This document shows, one piece after another, positions 18,354 through 26,852 of a stretch of DNA of 64,000 nt (positions within the stretch are counted from its first letter, which is position 1; each line of letters starts with the position of its first letter). The DNA is from Pseudomonas fluorescens (GTDB lineage: Bacteria; Pseudomonadota; Gammaproteobacteria; Pseudomonadales; Pseudomonadaceae). The stretch covers positions 62,001-126,000 of the forward strand of contig NZ_KZ477994.1 in assembly GCF_002837185.1 (NCBI RefSeq). Reading direction: 5' to 3'. A program made the translations under genes and the position numbers. The notes under the pieces are model-generated. The model saw only the letters and a program-made list of their open reading frames with translations, ran no database searches and was not told the DNA's origin.

Positions 18354-19703
18354 ATGAACCGCAGCCTGCTTTTCAAACTTGGCGCGATTGCGCTGCTGAT
18401 CCTGCTGTTGCTGATTCCGTTGCTGATGATCAACGGCATCATCAGCGACCGCCAGCAACTGCGCGACGGCGTATTGATGGACATCGCCCGCAGCTCAAGC
18501 TTCGCCCAGCGGCTCACCGGGCCGGTGCTGGTGGTGCCGTTTCGCAAGACGGTGCGCGAGTGGAAGCTCAATGAAAAGCTCAACAAACGCTACGAGGAAA
18601 CCCGTGAAGAGCGCGGCCGCTTGTATTTTCTGCCGGAGCGTTTCGAACTCGACGGCCAGGTGCAAACCGAACTGCGCGCCCGGGGCATTTACCAGGCGCG
18701 GTTGTTCCATGCCGACAACCGCATCAGTGGGCGTTTCGAGTTGCCTGCGCAACTGGGTATCACGGAAAACTTCGCCGATTACCGTTTTGAACCGGCGTTT
18801 CTGGCCATGGGCATCAGCGATATTCGCGGCATCGAAAACGCGCTGGAGCTGGAGCTGGGTCAGCAGCGCCTGGCGTTTTCGCCGGGCTCTCAAGTTGATT
18901 GGTTGGGCGAGGGCGTGCATGTGATGCTGCCGGAGCAGGACAGCAAAAAGCCTGCCGCCGTGGATTTCGCCTTCGACCTGCGCCTGCAGGGCACCGAACA
19001 ACTGCAGGTGGTGCCGGTGGGCAAGACCAGCCAGGTATCACTGGCCTCCAACTGGCCGCACCCGAGTTTTGTCGGCAACTTTCTGCCGACACAGCGCGAG
19101 GTCACCGACAAGGGTTTCACTGCCAAGTGGCAGACCTCGTTTTTCGCCACGAACCTCGAACAGGCCCTGCAAACCTGCCTGGACCGCCAAGGCTGTGATG
19201 ACTTCAACAACCGCAGCTTCGGTGTGAACTTCATCGACCCGGTGGACCAGTACCTCAAGAGCGACCGCGCGATCAAATACGCGCTGCTGTTCATCGCCCT
19301 GACGTTTGCCGGCTTCTTCCTGTTCGAAGTACTCAAGAACCTGGCGGTGCACCCCGTCCAATACGCGTTGGTGGGCGTTGCGCTGGCGTTCTTCTACCTG
19401 CTGTTGCTGTCGCTGTCCGAGCATTTGGGGTTTGCCCTGGCTTATCTGATATCGGCCAGCGCCTGCGTGGTGTTGATTGGTTTCTACGTGTGCCATGTGC
19501 TGCGCAGCGTGGCCCACGGCCTGGGCTTTTCGGCGGGGCTGGCGGCATTGTATGGCTTGTTGTACGGGCTGCTGAGTGCCGAGGATTACGCGTTGCTGAT
19601 GGGCTCGTTGCTGCTGTTCGGCCTGCTCGGAACGGTGATGGTGCTGACACGCAAGCTGGATTGGTATGGGGTAGGCAAGCGCAAGGTGGAGGCGGTGCAA
19701 TGA
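18354..19703 (+). CDS. creD: Inner-membrane protein CreD
   Basis: A 449-residue protein with one N-terminal membrane helix, a large periplasmic domain (about 40-300) and about five C-terminal membrane helices (from about 308). It is the main target of CreB in enterobacteria and Pseudomonas and contributes to envelope integrity and colicin or beta-lactam phenotypes. It lies 51 bases after creC with its own GGGAGAG ribosome site. Confidence 0.92.
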   Translation: MNRSLLFKLGAIALLILLLLIPLLMINGIISDRQQLRDGVLMDIARSSSFAQRLTGPVLVVPFRKTVREWKLNEKLNKRYEETREERGRLYFLPERFELDGQVQTELRARGIYQARLFHADNRISGRFELPAQLGITENFADYRFEPAFLAMGISDIRGIENALELELGQQRLAFSPGSQVDWLGEGVHVMLPEQDSKKPAAVDFAFDLRLQGTEQLQVVPVGKTSQVSLASNWPHPSFVGNFLPTQREVTDKGFTAKWQTSFFATNLEQALQTCLDRQGCDDFNNRSFGVNFIDPVDQYLKSDRAIKYALLFIALTFAGFFLFEVLKNLAVHPVQYALVGVALAFFYLLLLSLSEHLGFALAYLISASACVVLIGFYVCHVLRSVAHGLGFSAGLAALYGLLYGLLSAEDYALLMGSLLLFGLLGTVMVLTRKLDWYGVGKRKVEAVQ

Positions 19704-19794
19704 TCGGGTTGCGCGAAGACCAGCAAATGAAGGCCAGGATGGTCACCTTCCTCAATCACGCCGCCGCCCCTCCCACATTGGGTCCGGGTGAAGG

Positions 19795-20424
19795 TCAGAC
19801 GGGCGGCTGGGTCTGCTGCATCGAAGGCCGCTGGCTGACCTCGGCGTACCAGGCGGCAAGCTTGGGATTGTCCGCGCGCCATTGCAGGTCCGGGTGGCGA
19901 AAGTCGAGGTAGCCCAGGGCGCAGGCCACGCTGATGGCGGCGACGTCGAAGTGGCTGGCCAGTTCAGCGATGGCGTCCTGTTCCAGCTCAGCCAGTGCAC
20001 GCCGCATCTTGTTGCGCTGCTCGTCCAGCCACTGGTCCCAGTGTTTCTCCACCGGGCGCATGGCGGTTTCGTAGCGCACCAGCACGGCGGCATCCATGAT
20101 CCCGTCAGCCATCGAGGCCAGGGTCAGGCGGCGCCAGCGGGCCGAGCCGTCGCGGGGGATCAGCGGGTTGCCGACGTGCTGGTGGTCGAAGTAATCGAGG
20201 ATCACTCGGCTGTCGTGCAGCACCGAACCGTCGGCCAGGCGCAGGGCCGGGATCTTGCCGACCGGGTTGCCTTGCACCACCTCGGCGTCCGGGTTGACGG
20301 GGGTGGGCAGGCAGGCGTGCAGGGCGACACGGTCCTGCTGACCGGTCTCGATCAACAACACGCGGACTTTGCGTACGAAGGGCGAAGCGGGGTTGTGGAA
20401 CAAGGTCATGCTGGGGGCGGACAT
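19795..20424 (-). CDS. Glutathione S-transferase family protein (YibF-like)
   Basis: A 209-residue protein. The N-terminal thioredoxin-like domain has the NPASPFVRKVRVLL active-site segment, where the serine would contact glutathione, and GKIPALRLADGSVLHDS for gamma-glutamyl binding. An all-helical C-terminal domain follows. The ATG at 20424 is preferred over 20430, because GAGGA touches the latter directly. The same kind of gene sits near the fiu genes in P. aeruginosa. The substrate is unknown. Confidence 0.85.
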   Translation of the reverse strand: MSAPSMTLFHNPASPFVRKVRVLLIETGQQDRVALHACLPTPVNPDAEVVQGNPVGKIPALRLADGSVLHDSRVILDYFDHQHVGNPLIPRDGSARWRRLTLASMADGIMDAAVLVRYETAMRPVEKHWDQWLDEQRNKMRRALAELEQDAIAELASHFDVAAISVACALGYLDFRHPDLQWRADNPKLAAWYAEVSQRPSMQQTQPPV

Positions 20425-20500
20425 GGGCATTCCTCGAAATAGGCTGGGGTTAGCCTAGAGGGTTGCGCGGTGGCTGGCGAGGGAGATTTTCGCTGGAGCT

Positions 20501-20590
20501 GATGGCCTCATCGGGGGCAAGCCCCCTCCCACACTTGAATGTGTTCACAAATCAAATGTGGGAGGGGGCTTGCCCCCGATGAGGCCATCA
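20501..20590. repeat. REP hairpin pair
   Basis: Long inverted arms of about 33 bases (GATGGCCTCATCGGGGGCAA and its complement) surround a 24-base centre. This is the longest perfect arm pair of this family in the window. It lies between the GST gene and the small membrane protein, both on the minus strand. Confidence 0.9.
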
Positions 20591-20770
20591 GCCACGCCGC
20601 CTGACCAACGCCCAGGCACCAATGCCCGCCGGTATGCCCAACCCCACCCAACTCAACGAATCCCACCCCCCATCCCCCAGCAACGCCGCAAACAACCCGG
20701 CGGCGCTGAGCAGGCCAATCCCCAGCGGAATGCCAAACACCTTCCGAAAACTCGACTGTCGCGGCTTCAT
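20588..20770 (-). CDS. 60-residue two-helix membrane protein in the siderophore operon
   Basis: The frame starts MKPRQSSFRKVFG and has two hydrophobic helices (about 11-30 and 39-54), ending in ALVRRRG. Its ATG overlaps the stop of the PepSY protein by four bases (ATGA), so the two are translationally coupled. The basic N-terminus predicts an N-in topology. It resembles small proteins that accompany PepSY-type ferric reductases. Its function is unknown. Confidence 0.7.
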   Translation of the reverse strand: MKPRQSSFRKVFGIPLGIGLLSAAGLFAALLGDGGWDSLSWVGLGIPAGIGAWALVRRRG

Positions 20771-21870
20771 GCCTTGCCCGCCTTGCGCCGCACGCTCCAT
20801 AGGTAAATCCCGCTGACCAGCACCACGATGGTCAGCACATCCAGCGCCGCCCACAGGATTTTCATCGGCATGCCGCCATAGTCACCGAAGTGCAGCGGCT
20901 GGGACATGCCCATGGCGTCCATGTACCACGGCCGTTCGGCGATGGCGGTGACGGCCAGGGTGCTGGCGTCGATCAACACCGGTGTGAGCAGATGGGAGGT
21001 GAGGTGGGTACTGCCTTTCATGAACACGGCGTAGTGATGCTCGCTGGAGAAGCGCGTACCGGGGAAGGCGATAAAGTCCGGTTGCATGCCGGGCGCAGCC
21101 TTGGCGGCGATGCTCAGCAAATCGCTTGCCGACGCGCGTTGGGTCAGTGGCGGGGCGTCTTTGTAGGGTTCGATCAGGGCGCTGAGGCTGTCCTGGCGCC
21201 AGGCGGCGATGATCAGGTCGGCACAGGCGCTGATCACACCGGTCACGCCCACCACCAGCGCCCAGGTCAGGGTGACCACGCCGATCAGGTTATGCAGGTC
21301 GAGCCAGCGCAGGCGGGTGGATTTGTCCTGGCGCACGGTGGCGAACTTCAAGCGGCGCATGAACGGCAGGTACAGCACCGTCCCTGATACAAGCGCCAGC
21401 ACGAACAGCAAGCCCATGAACGCAAGCAGCAGTTTGCCTGGCAGCCCGGCGAACATGTCCACATGCAGGCGCAACAGGAACAGGGTGAGCCCGCCATTGG
21501 CTGAAGGCATCTCCACCGTTTCGCCGGTACGCGCATCGAGCATGAAGGTATGCGACGCATTCGGCTCGGTACCGGCCGTGGCGGCCATGATCGCGATCAC
21601 ACCGTTTTTGTCGTCCTCGTCCCAGGCCAGGTACTGCATGGCCTCGCCGGGGCGATGGGCCTGGGCCTTGGCCACCAGCTGCTCCAGGTTGAGCTGTGGC
21701 GTCTCGGCGGGCATCTGCTTGAGCTCGGGTTCGTTGCCCAGCAGGTGATCGATCTCGTGGTGAAACACCAGCGGCAGGCCGGTGAGGGCGAGCAGCAGCA
21801 GGAAAACGGTGCAGATCAGGCTGGTCCAGGTGTGGACGAAGGACCAGCGGCGGATGGTTTTGCTTTTCAT
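20767..21870 (-). CDS. PepSY-associated membrane protein, putative ferric-siderophore reductase
   Basis: A 367-residue protein with four membrane helices: a first near residues 16-36, a second near 143-168, a third near 190-215 and a last near 340-360. The PepSY periplasmic domain lies between helices one and two. Proteins of this class (FpvG/FoxB/PiuB type) reduce iron in siderophores taken up by TonB receptors. It lies 62 bases downstream of the receptor gene. The reductase role is inferred from family and context. Confidence 0.8.
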   Translation of the reverse strand: MKSKTIRRWSFVHTWTSLICTVFLLLLALTGLPLVFHHEIDHLLGNEPELKQMPAETPQLNLEQLVAKAQAHRPGEAMQYLAWDEDDKNGVIAIMAATAGTEPNASHTFMLDARTGETVEMPSANGGLTLFLLRLHVDMFAGLPGKLLLAFMGLLFVLALVSGTVLYLPFMRRLKFATVRQDKSTRLRWLDLHNLIGVVTLTWALVVGVTGVISACADLIIAAWRQDSLSALIEPYKDAPPLTQRASASDLLSIAAKAAPGMQPDFIAFPGTRFSSEHHYAVFMKGSTHLTSHLLTPVLIDASTLAVTAIAERPWYMDAMGMSQPLHFGDYGGMPMKILWAALDVLTIVVLVSGIYLWSVRRKAGKA

Positions 21871-21932
21871 TTTCTAGCCTTCAGACACACCAAAGCCGCC
21901 CCTGTGGACGGCCTGGTCGTTAACTCAGCCGA

Positions 21933-24362
21933 TTACCACTGGTAGGTGGCGCTGGCGACAACGCTGCGTTGGTCGCCAAAGTAGCAGTAGGAACCGTCAC
22001 AGGTGGAAATGTAGTCCTTGTTGAACAGGTTGGTAGCGTTGAGTTTGACCGATGCACCTTTGAGGCTGTTGTCGAGGCGGCCCAGGTCGTAATGCACCGC
22101 ACCGTCGAACACGGTGTAGGCGTTGGCCTTACCCAGCCAGGTGTTGCCCTGGTCGCCATAGGTATTGCCGGTGTAGCGGGCGCCGAAGCCGATACCGAAG
22201 CCGTCGAGTACGCCGGTGTGCCAGGTGTAGTCGGTCCAGAGCGAAGCCTGCTGGTTGGGCATCAGTTGCAGGCGGTTGCCCTTGAAGTCGCCTTTTTGCA
22301 CTTCGGATTTGGCCAGGGTGTACGCCGCGATCACCTTGAGGTTCTCGGTCACGTCAGAAACGGCTTCCAGTTCCAGGCCTTTGACTTTCACTTCGCCGGT
22401 CTGGTCGGTGATCGGGGTGCCGCTCGTTCCGGTGCTGGTGACCAGTACGTTTTTCTGCGTGAGGCTATAGATCGCCGCACTCAGCAAGGTATTGGAGCCC
22501 GGTGGCTGATACTTGATTCCCAGTTCCCATTGCTTACCTTCGGTGGGCTTATACGACTTGACCGGGTCGGCGCTGGCGTTGCTTGCTGGCTGGAAGGATT
22601 CGGCGTAGGACAGGTATGGCACGAAGCCCGAATCGAACACATAGCTGACTGCCGCGTTGCCGCTGAAGTTTTTGTTGCGGTCGGTGTTGGTCGCGTCTTG
22701 TTTGTTGAAGTACGTGGTGCCCTGGTGCACCCAGTCTTCACGACCACCGAGGGTCAGGCGCCAGTTGTTGAGGGCCATCTGGTCTTGCACGTAGAGGCCG
22801 GTCTGCACGGTTTTCTGGTTGTAGTCGTAGAACGCATCGGAGCGCGCCGGGCGTACTACCGGCGTGGTATTGACCGGGTTGAAGATATTGACGCGCCCGG
22901 CCCCCCCGAAGATCGACAGGTACGAGGTGTCGGTCCGCTGGTGGTCCAGACCCAGCAACAGGGTGTGGGTGACATCACCGGTGGCGAAGTCGGCCTGGAA
23001 GTTGTTATCCACCGCGAACTGTCCGATGTTCTCGTCGACGTTGGTCGAGAGGCGATCCATGTTGCCCGCTGCATCCACTGGAGCGAAGGCATAGGAACCC
23101 ACGGTCAGTTGCTGGAACGACAACTCCGACTTGGTGTAACGCAGGTTCTGCTTGAACTGCCAGGTATCGTTGAAGCGATGCTCGAAGGCATAGCCCAGCG
23201 CGTAGTAAGTGCGGTCGTAGAACTCGTAATCTGGATCGCCCAGGTTCTTGTGATGTGATACGTCGCCCAATGGCGATTTGATCTTGGTGCCCACGATCGG
23301 CAGGAACTGACTGGTGGCGCCAGTATCGTCACGCGTGAACTGCGACAGCAGCGTCAGCTTGGTGTCGGTGTCGATATTCCACGTCAGGCTCGGCGCAATG
23401 TTGTAGCGCTTGTTGTCGATGTGGTCGACCTGGGTGCCGGCATCGCGCACCACGCCGCTGAGGCCGTACAGGAACTGGCCTTCATCATCGATCTTGCCGG
23501 TGCTGGCAAAGTTGATCTGACGGTAGTTGTCGCTGCCGTATTGCACCTGGATGGCGCTGCTCTGTTCGGCGCTGGGGCGGCGACTGACCATGTCCAGCAG
23601 GCCGCCCGGCGGGGTCTGGCCGTAAACCGAGGAAGCCGGGCCACGCAGCAGGGCGAGGCGGTCGAGGTTCCAGGTTTCGGCTTTCGGGTTGGCGTACACG
23701 CCACGGGGCAGAGGCAGGCCATCGAGGAATTGGGTGGGTTCGAAGCCACGCACGCGCATCCAGTCGTAACGGGTGTCGCTGCCGTAGCTGGCGGACACAA
23801 TGCCGGGCATGTATTTGACCGCGTCGTCGAGGTTCTGCACGTTGCGATCCTGCATTTGCTCGCGGGTCGCCACCGAGATCGAGCGCGGCGCCTCGACCAG
23901 GGCCGTGTCGGTCTTGGTGCCGGCGGCAGTGCGCTTGGCCAGGTAGCCTTCCGCGGGCCCCCAGGCGCTCTCGTAATTGCTTTGACCGATAATACTGGTC
24001 TGCGGTAACGCCACCACGCCGTCCGCAATCGCCACCAGGGTAAATGTCCCGGCGCTGCTCTGCTCCAACTGCAGCCCGGTCCCGCGCAAGGCTTCGCGCA
24101 ACGCGCCCTGGGCATCGAACTGGCCTTTGACCGGTGCCGAGGTCTTGCCGGCGGCGAGCGTCGGGTTGAGGGTGAGCGCGAGACCGCCCTGGCTGGCAAT
24201 CTGGTTCAGGGTGGCGGCCAGTGGCGCGGCCGGCAGGTTGTAGGCGCGCACGCTGGTGGACTGTTCGGCGGCGATCAGCGTGGGGCTGATCAGCGGGGCA
24301 CCGAGGGCAATGGCCACGGCTAACAGGCTGGGGCGCAACAGAGTGTCTAGCGTGCGGGACAT
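21933..24362 (-). CDS. fiuA: TonB-dependent siderophore (ferrichrome-type) receptor
   Basis: An 809-residue outer-membrane receptor. It has a signal peptide (to about residue 32), an N-terminal STN signalling domain (about 40-95), a plug domain (about 135-245) and a 22-strand beta-barrel ending in ATYQW. The STN domain means it signals through the FecR-type protein encoded upstream. The C-terminal pattern with two cysteines (STCDGSYCYFGDQR) is typical of hydroxamate receptors of the FhuA/FiuA group. The neighbourhood matches P. aeruginosa fiuA-fiuR-fiuI; the ligand is inferred. The ATG follows AGGAG. Confidence 0.8.
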   Translation of the reverse strand: MSRTLDTLLRPSLLAVAIALGAPLISPTLIAAEQSTSVRAYNLPAAPLAATLNQIASQGGLALTLNPTLAAGKTSAPVKGQFDAQGALREALRGTGLQLEQSSAGTFTLVAIADGVVALPQTSIIGQSNYESAWGPAEGYLAKRTAAGTKTDTALVEAPRSISVATREQMQDRNVQNLDDAVKYMPGIVSASYGSDTRYDWMRVRGFEPTQFLDGLPLPRGVYANPKAETWNLDRLALLRGPASSVYGQTPPGGLLDMVSRRPSAEQSSAIQVQYGSDNYRQINFASTGKIDDEGQFLYGLSGVVRDAGTQVDHIDNKRYNIAPSLTWNIDTDTKLTLLSQFTRDDTGATSQFLPIVGTKIKSPLGDVSHHKNLGDPDYEFYDRTYYALGYAFEHRFNDTWQFKQNLRYTKSELSFQQLTVGSYAFAPVDAAGNMDRLSTNVDENIGQFAVDNNFQADFATGDVTHTLLLGLDHQRTDTSYLSIFGGAGRVNIFNPVNTTPVVRPARSDAFYDYNQKTVQTGLYVQDQMALNNWRLTLGGREDWVHQGTTYFNKQDATNTDRNKNFSGNAAVSYVFDSGFVPYLSYAESFQPASNASADPVKSYKPTEGKQWELGIKYQPPGSNTLLSAAIYSLTQKNVLVTSTGTSGTPITDQTGEVKVKGLELEAVSDVTENLKVIAAYTLAKSEVQKGDFKGNRLQLMPNQQASLWTDYTWHTGVLDGFGIGFGARYTGNTYGDQGNTWLGKANAYTVFDGAVHYDLGRLDNSLKGASVKLNATNLFNKDYISTCDGSYCYFGDQRSVVASATYQW

Positions 24363-24465
24363 GGGCGGCTCCTGAATGGAAATATTTCTCAATTGCCTAG
24401 GTGCCGGACGAGAATCGGAAAGTGATAGGGCGGGGTGAAAATATTTTTGGGCGGTGTTTTTGTGG

Positions 24466-24545
24466 GCCTCATCGGGGGCAAGCCCCCTCCCACAATGGGC
24501 CGCGTTCACAAATTAAAGTGTGGGAGGGGGCTTGCCCCCGATAAC
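24466..24545. repeat. REP hairpin pair between fiuR and fiuA
   Basis: Inverted GGGGGCAAGCCCCCTCCCACA arms flank a 29-base centre. The pair separates the regulator gene from the receptor gene, so it may dampen read-through from the sigma-regulator transcript. Confidence 0.85.
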
Positions 24546-24566
24546 GGTCTTCAGATGCCGCAGAAC

Positions 24567-25535
24567 CTAAGGCCTACCCTTGACGGTCACCCACCACGGC
24601 GTGTGCTGCTCGATCTGCACCGGCAAGGTCGGCAACAGCGCATTGAGCGCCAGGGTGGTGTCGTGCAGCGGGAAGCTGCCGGTGATGCGCAGGTCGGCCA
24701 CGCTGTCGTCCACACCCAGATGGCCGCTGCGATAACGGCCTAGCTCAGCCACCACATCGCCCAGGCGGGCGTTGTCGACCACCAGCATGCCGCGGGTCCA
24801 GGCGTCGCTGGCCGGCGGAACGGCAAGCGGCGCACCAAGGCCGTCGCTGCGCATCAGCACTTGCTCGCCGGCCTTGAAAATCTGTTCCTGAGGCAATGCT
24901 TCAGGCTGGGCGGCCACCGCCGATTGCAGCACGCTCAGGCGCGTGGCGTCGTCCTCGCGCCTCACGATGAACCGCGTACCCAGCGCCCGCAGGTTGCCGT
25001 CGCGGGTTTGTACAGAGAACGGGCGCGGATCGTTATGGCCGGTCTCGACCAGGATTTCGCCCTCCTGCAACACAATCACGCGGCGTTTATCGTCGAAACG
25101 CACGTCAATGGCCGTGTGGGTATTGAGGTTGATCCGGGTGCCGTCCGCCAGCTCAAGGGTGCGCTGCTCGCCGGTGGCGGTGCGTTGATCGGCCAGCCAA
25201 TAGTGGATGGGCACATAGCGCTCGCCGGCAAACAATGCCAGGCCACACACCAGCGCGATGCTCGCCAGGCCACGGCCCAGTTTGCGCATGCGCTGGTGCG
25301 CAGTATCGCGCGATTGCAACAATGCAGCCCGCGCAGGGCCGGAAGCTGCGCTGAAACGTTGGTCGAGCATGCCCAGCTGGCGCCAGGCGCGGGCGTGTTC
25401 TTCGTCGCTGGCCAGCCACTTGGCGAATTCTTCCTGTTCCACCACGCTGCCGTCGCCGGAATCGAGGGACAGTTGCCAGGCAATCGCGGCGTCCAGCACG
25501 CGGGCCGACACCGGCTTTGCGCTGATCAGGCTCAC
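24567..25535 (-). CDS. fiuR: FecR-family sigma regulator (FiuR-like)
   Basis: A 322-residue membrane regulator. It has a cytoplasmic N-terminal anti-sigma domain (about 1-80, with the AWRQLGMLDQRF signature), one membrane helix (about 87-103) and a periplasmic FecR domain (about 115-240). The start is the GTG at 25535, which overlaps the sigma gene stop by four bases (GTGA). It receives the signal from the receptor's STN domain and controls the sigma factor. Confidence 0.85.
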   Translation of the reverse strand: MSLISAKPVSARVLDAAIAWQLSLDSGDGSVVEQEEFAKWLASDEEHARAWRQLGMLDQRFSAASGPARAALLQSRDTAHQRMRKLGRGLASIALVCGLALFAGERYVPIHYWLADQRTATGEQRTLELADGTRINLNTHTAIDVRFDDKRRVIVLQEGEILVETGHNDPRPFSVQTRDGNLRALGTRFIVRREDDATRLSVLQSAVAAQPEALPQEQIFKAGEQVLMRSDGLGAPLAVPPASDAWTRGMLVVDNARLGDVVAELGRYRSGHLGVDDSVADLRITGSFPLHDTTLALNALLPTLPVQIEQHTPWWVTVKGRP

Positions 25536-26050
25536 GATGGCTCGCCATACAGCGCGATGTAGCACTGGCGAATGCCCTGGGCGAGATACTGGCGTACGCG
25601 CGGCACCGACACACCCAGGCGCTGGGCGATGTCTGCATGGCCCAGGCCGTCGAGGCGGTTATAGAGGAAGGCGGCGCGGGCTTTGCTCGACAGTTTGCCG
25701 AGCAGACGGTCGATGGCCTTGAGGTCTTCGAGGATCAGTTGCTGTGCTTCAGGCGATGGATGTTCGCTTTCCGGGATCAGCATCAATTCGGTGAGGTAGG
25801 CCTGTTCCAGGGCGGCGCGGCGGAAGTAGTCGAACAGCAAACCCTTGGCAATCGCCACCAGAAAGGCGCGTGGCTCGCGAGGTTCGCGCAGGCCGTCACG
25901 GCCCAGCAGGCGCATGAAGGTGTCCTGGCTCAGGTCTTCGGCGCGGCTCGGGCAAGCCACATTGCGCCGTAGCCAGGCCAGCAGCCAGCCACGATGGTCG
26001 CGGTACAACGCGCCAACAAGCTCACTGTGTGGGGTCTGGGCCGACGACAA
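25532..26050 (-). CDS. fiuI: ECF sigma factor, FecI/FiuI-like
   Basis: A 172-residue ECF sigma factor with region 2 (about 10-75; AEDLSQDTFMRLL) and region 4 (about 110-165; LGVSVPRVRQYLAQGIRQC). No ATG is available in frame. The first usable start is the TTG at 26050, with a weak GGTGA five bases upstream; a downstream start would cut into region 2. A Fur-like site lies just upstream. It should direct RNA polymerase to the receptor promoter when the siderophore is present. Confidence 0.82.
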   Translation of the reverse strand: MSSAQTPHSELVGALYRDHRGWLLAWLRRNVACPSRAEDLSQDTFMRLLGRDGLREPREPRAFLVAIAKGLLFDYFRRAALEQAYLTELMLIPESEHPSPEAQQLILEDLKAIDRLLGKLSSKARAAFLYNRLDGLGHADIAQRLGVSVPRVRQYLAQGIRQCYIALYGEPS

Positions 26051-26075
26051 GGCATCACCGAATAAAGTTTAAACT

Positions 26076-26094
26076 AACGAGAATTATTCGCGAT
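26076..26094. promoter_or_regulatory. Putative Fur box upstream of the sigma factor gene
   Basis: The stretch AACGAGAATTATTCGCGAT resembles the pseudomonad Fur-box core ATGAGAATTATT. It lies 26-44 bases before the TTG start, where Fur would block transcription under iron-rich conditions. The match is visual, with several mismatches in the second half. Confidence 0.6.
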
Positions 26095-26144
26095 TGTCTC
26101 AGAGGTGTGTGGTGGGCGCAATTGGCGTCTGTCGGGCAGCGCCA

Positions 26145-26852
26145 CTAAAACGATGGCGCCTGTTTACGCCGCCGCCATTGGCTCAAGCGCGCGTGCAGCG
26201 CGTGGGGCGTGTCGATGTGTTGCTGGCGTGCGCGGCTGAACAGGATCAGCATCAGCTCCGCCGTGGCCAGTGCATCGGCACTGGCGTGATGGCGCTCGCC
26301 CACCTGCAACCCGAAATGGTTGATCCATTCATCCAGACCGGCCTCACGGATGTTCGCCTCAGGGCACAACAGCGGGGCGATATCGGCCACATCGAGAAAG
26401 GGATGGCCCAGGCGATAACCCAGGCTTTCCTTGAGCGCCCGGCTCAGCATGTGTTGATCGAACGGCGCATGGAAGGCCAGCAGCGGGCTGTCGCCCACGA
26501 ACGCCATGAAATCCAGCAGCGCATCCACCGGGTCGCTGCCGGCCGCGATTGCGCTGGGGCCGAGGCCGTGGATCAGCACGCTGGGGCTGAGTTTGCCGGC
26601 GGTGCGTTGCAGGGTGCGTTCGAACATCTGCGAGAAGTCCACCGCACCGTCCTCGATGACCACGGCGCCGATGGACAGCACCTGGTCACGGTTGAGGTGC
26701 AGGCCGCTGGTTTCCAGGTCGACCACCACCCAGCGCTGGCTGCGCAAGGGCGCATCGCCCAGTGCGGCGGGCGCGGGCAGTTGGCCCAGGCGTTGCTGCT
26801 GCGCCGCATTGAGCCGCGGTTTTTTCGCGCGCAGCCAGCTGAACAGGCTCAC
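26145..26852 (-). CDS. 3'-5' exonuclease, DnaQ/DEDDh type
   Basis: A 235-residue protein with exonuclease motifs ExoI VVVDLETSG (about 43-51), ExoII in LLAFHAPFDQHML (about 124-136) and ExoIII HHASADALATAEL (about 190-202). All acidic residues of the DEDDh class are present. Its ATG overlaps the stop of the upstream CBS/nucleotidyltransferase gene by four bases. The pairing with a DUF294 protein is common in proteobacteria. The substrate is unknown, though it is related to the Pol III epsilon subunit. Confidence 0.88.
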   Translation of the reverse strand: MSLFSWLRAKKPRLNAAQQQRLGQLPAPAALGDAPLRSQRWVVVDLETSGLHLNRDQVLSIGAVVIEDGAVDFSQMFERTLQRTAGKLSPSVLIHGLGPSAIAAGSDPVDALLDFMAFVGDSPLLAFHAPFDQHMLSRALKESLGYRLGHPFLDVADIAPLLCPEANIREAGLDEWINHFGLQVGERHHASADALATAELMLILFSRARQQHIDTPHALHARLSQWRRRKQAPSF

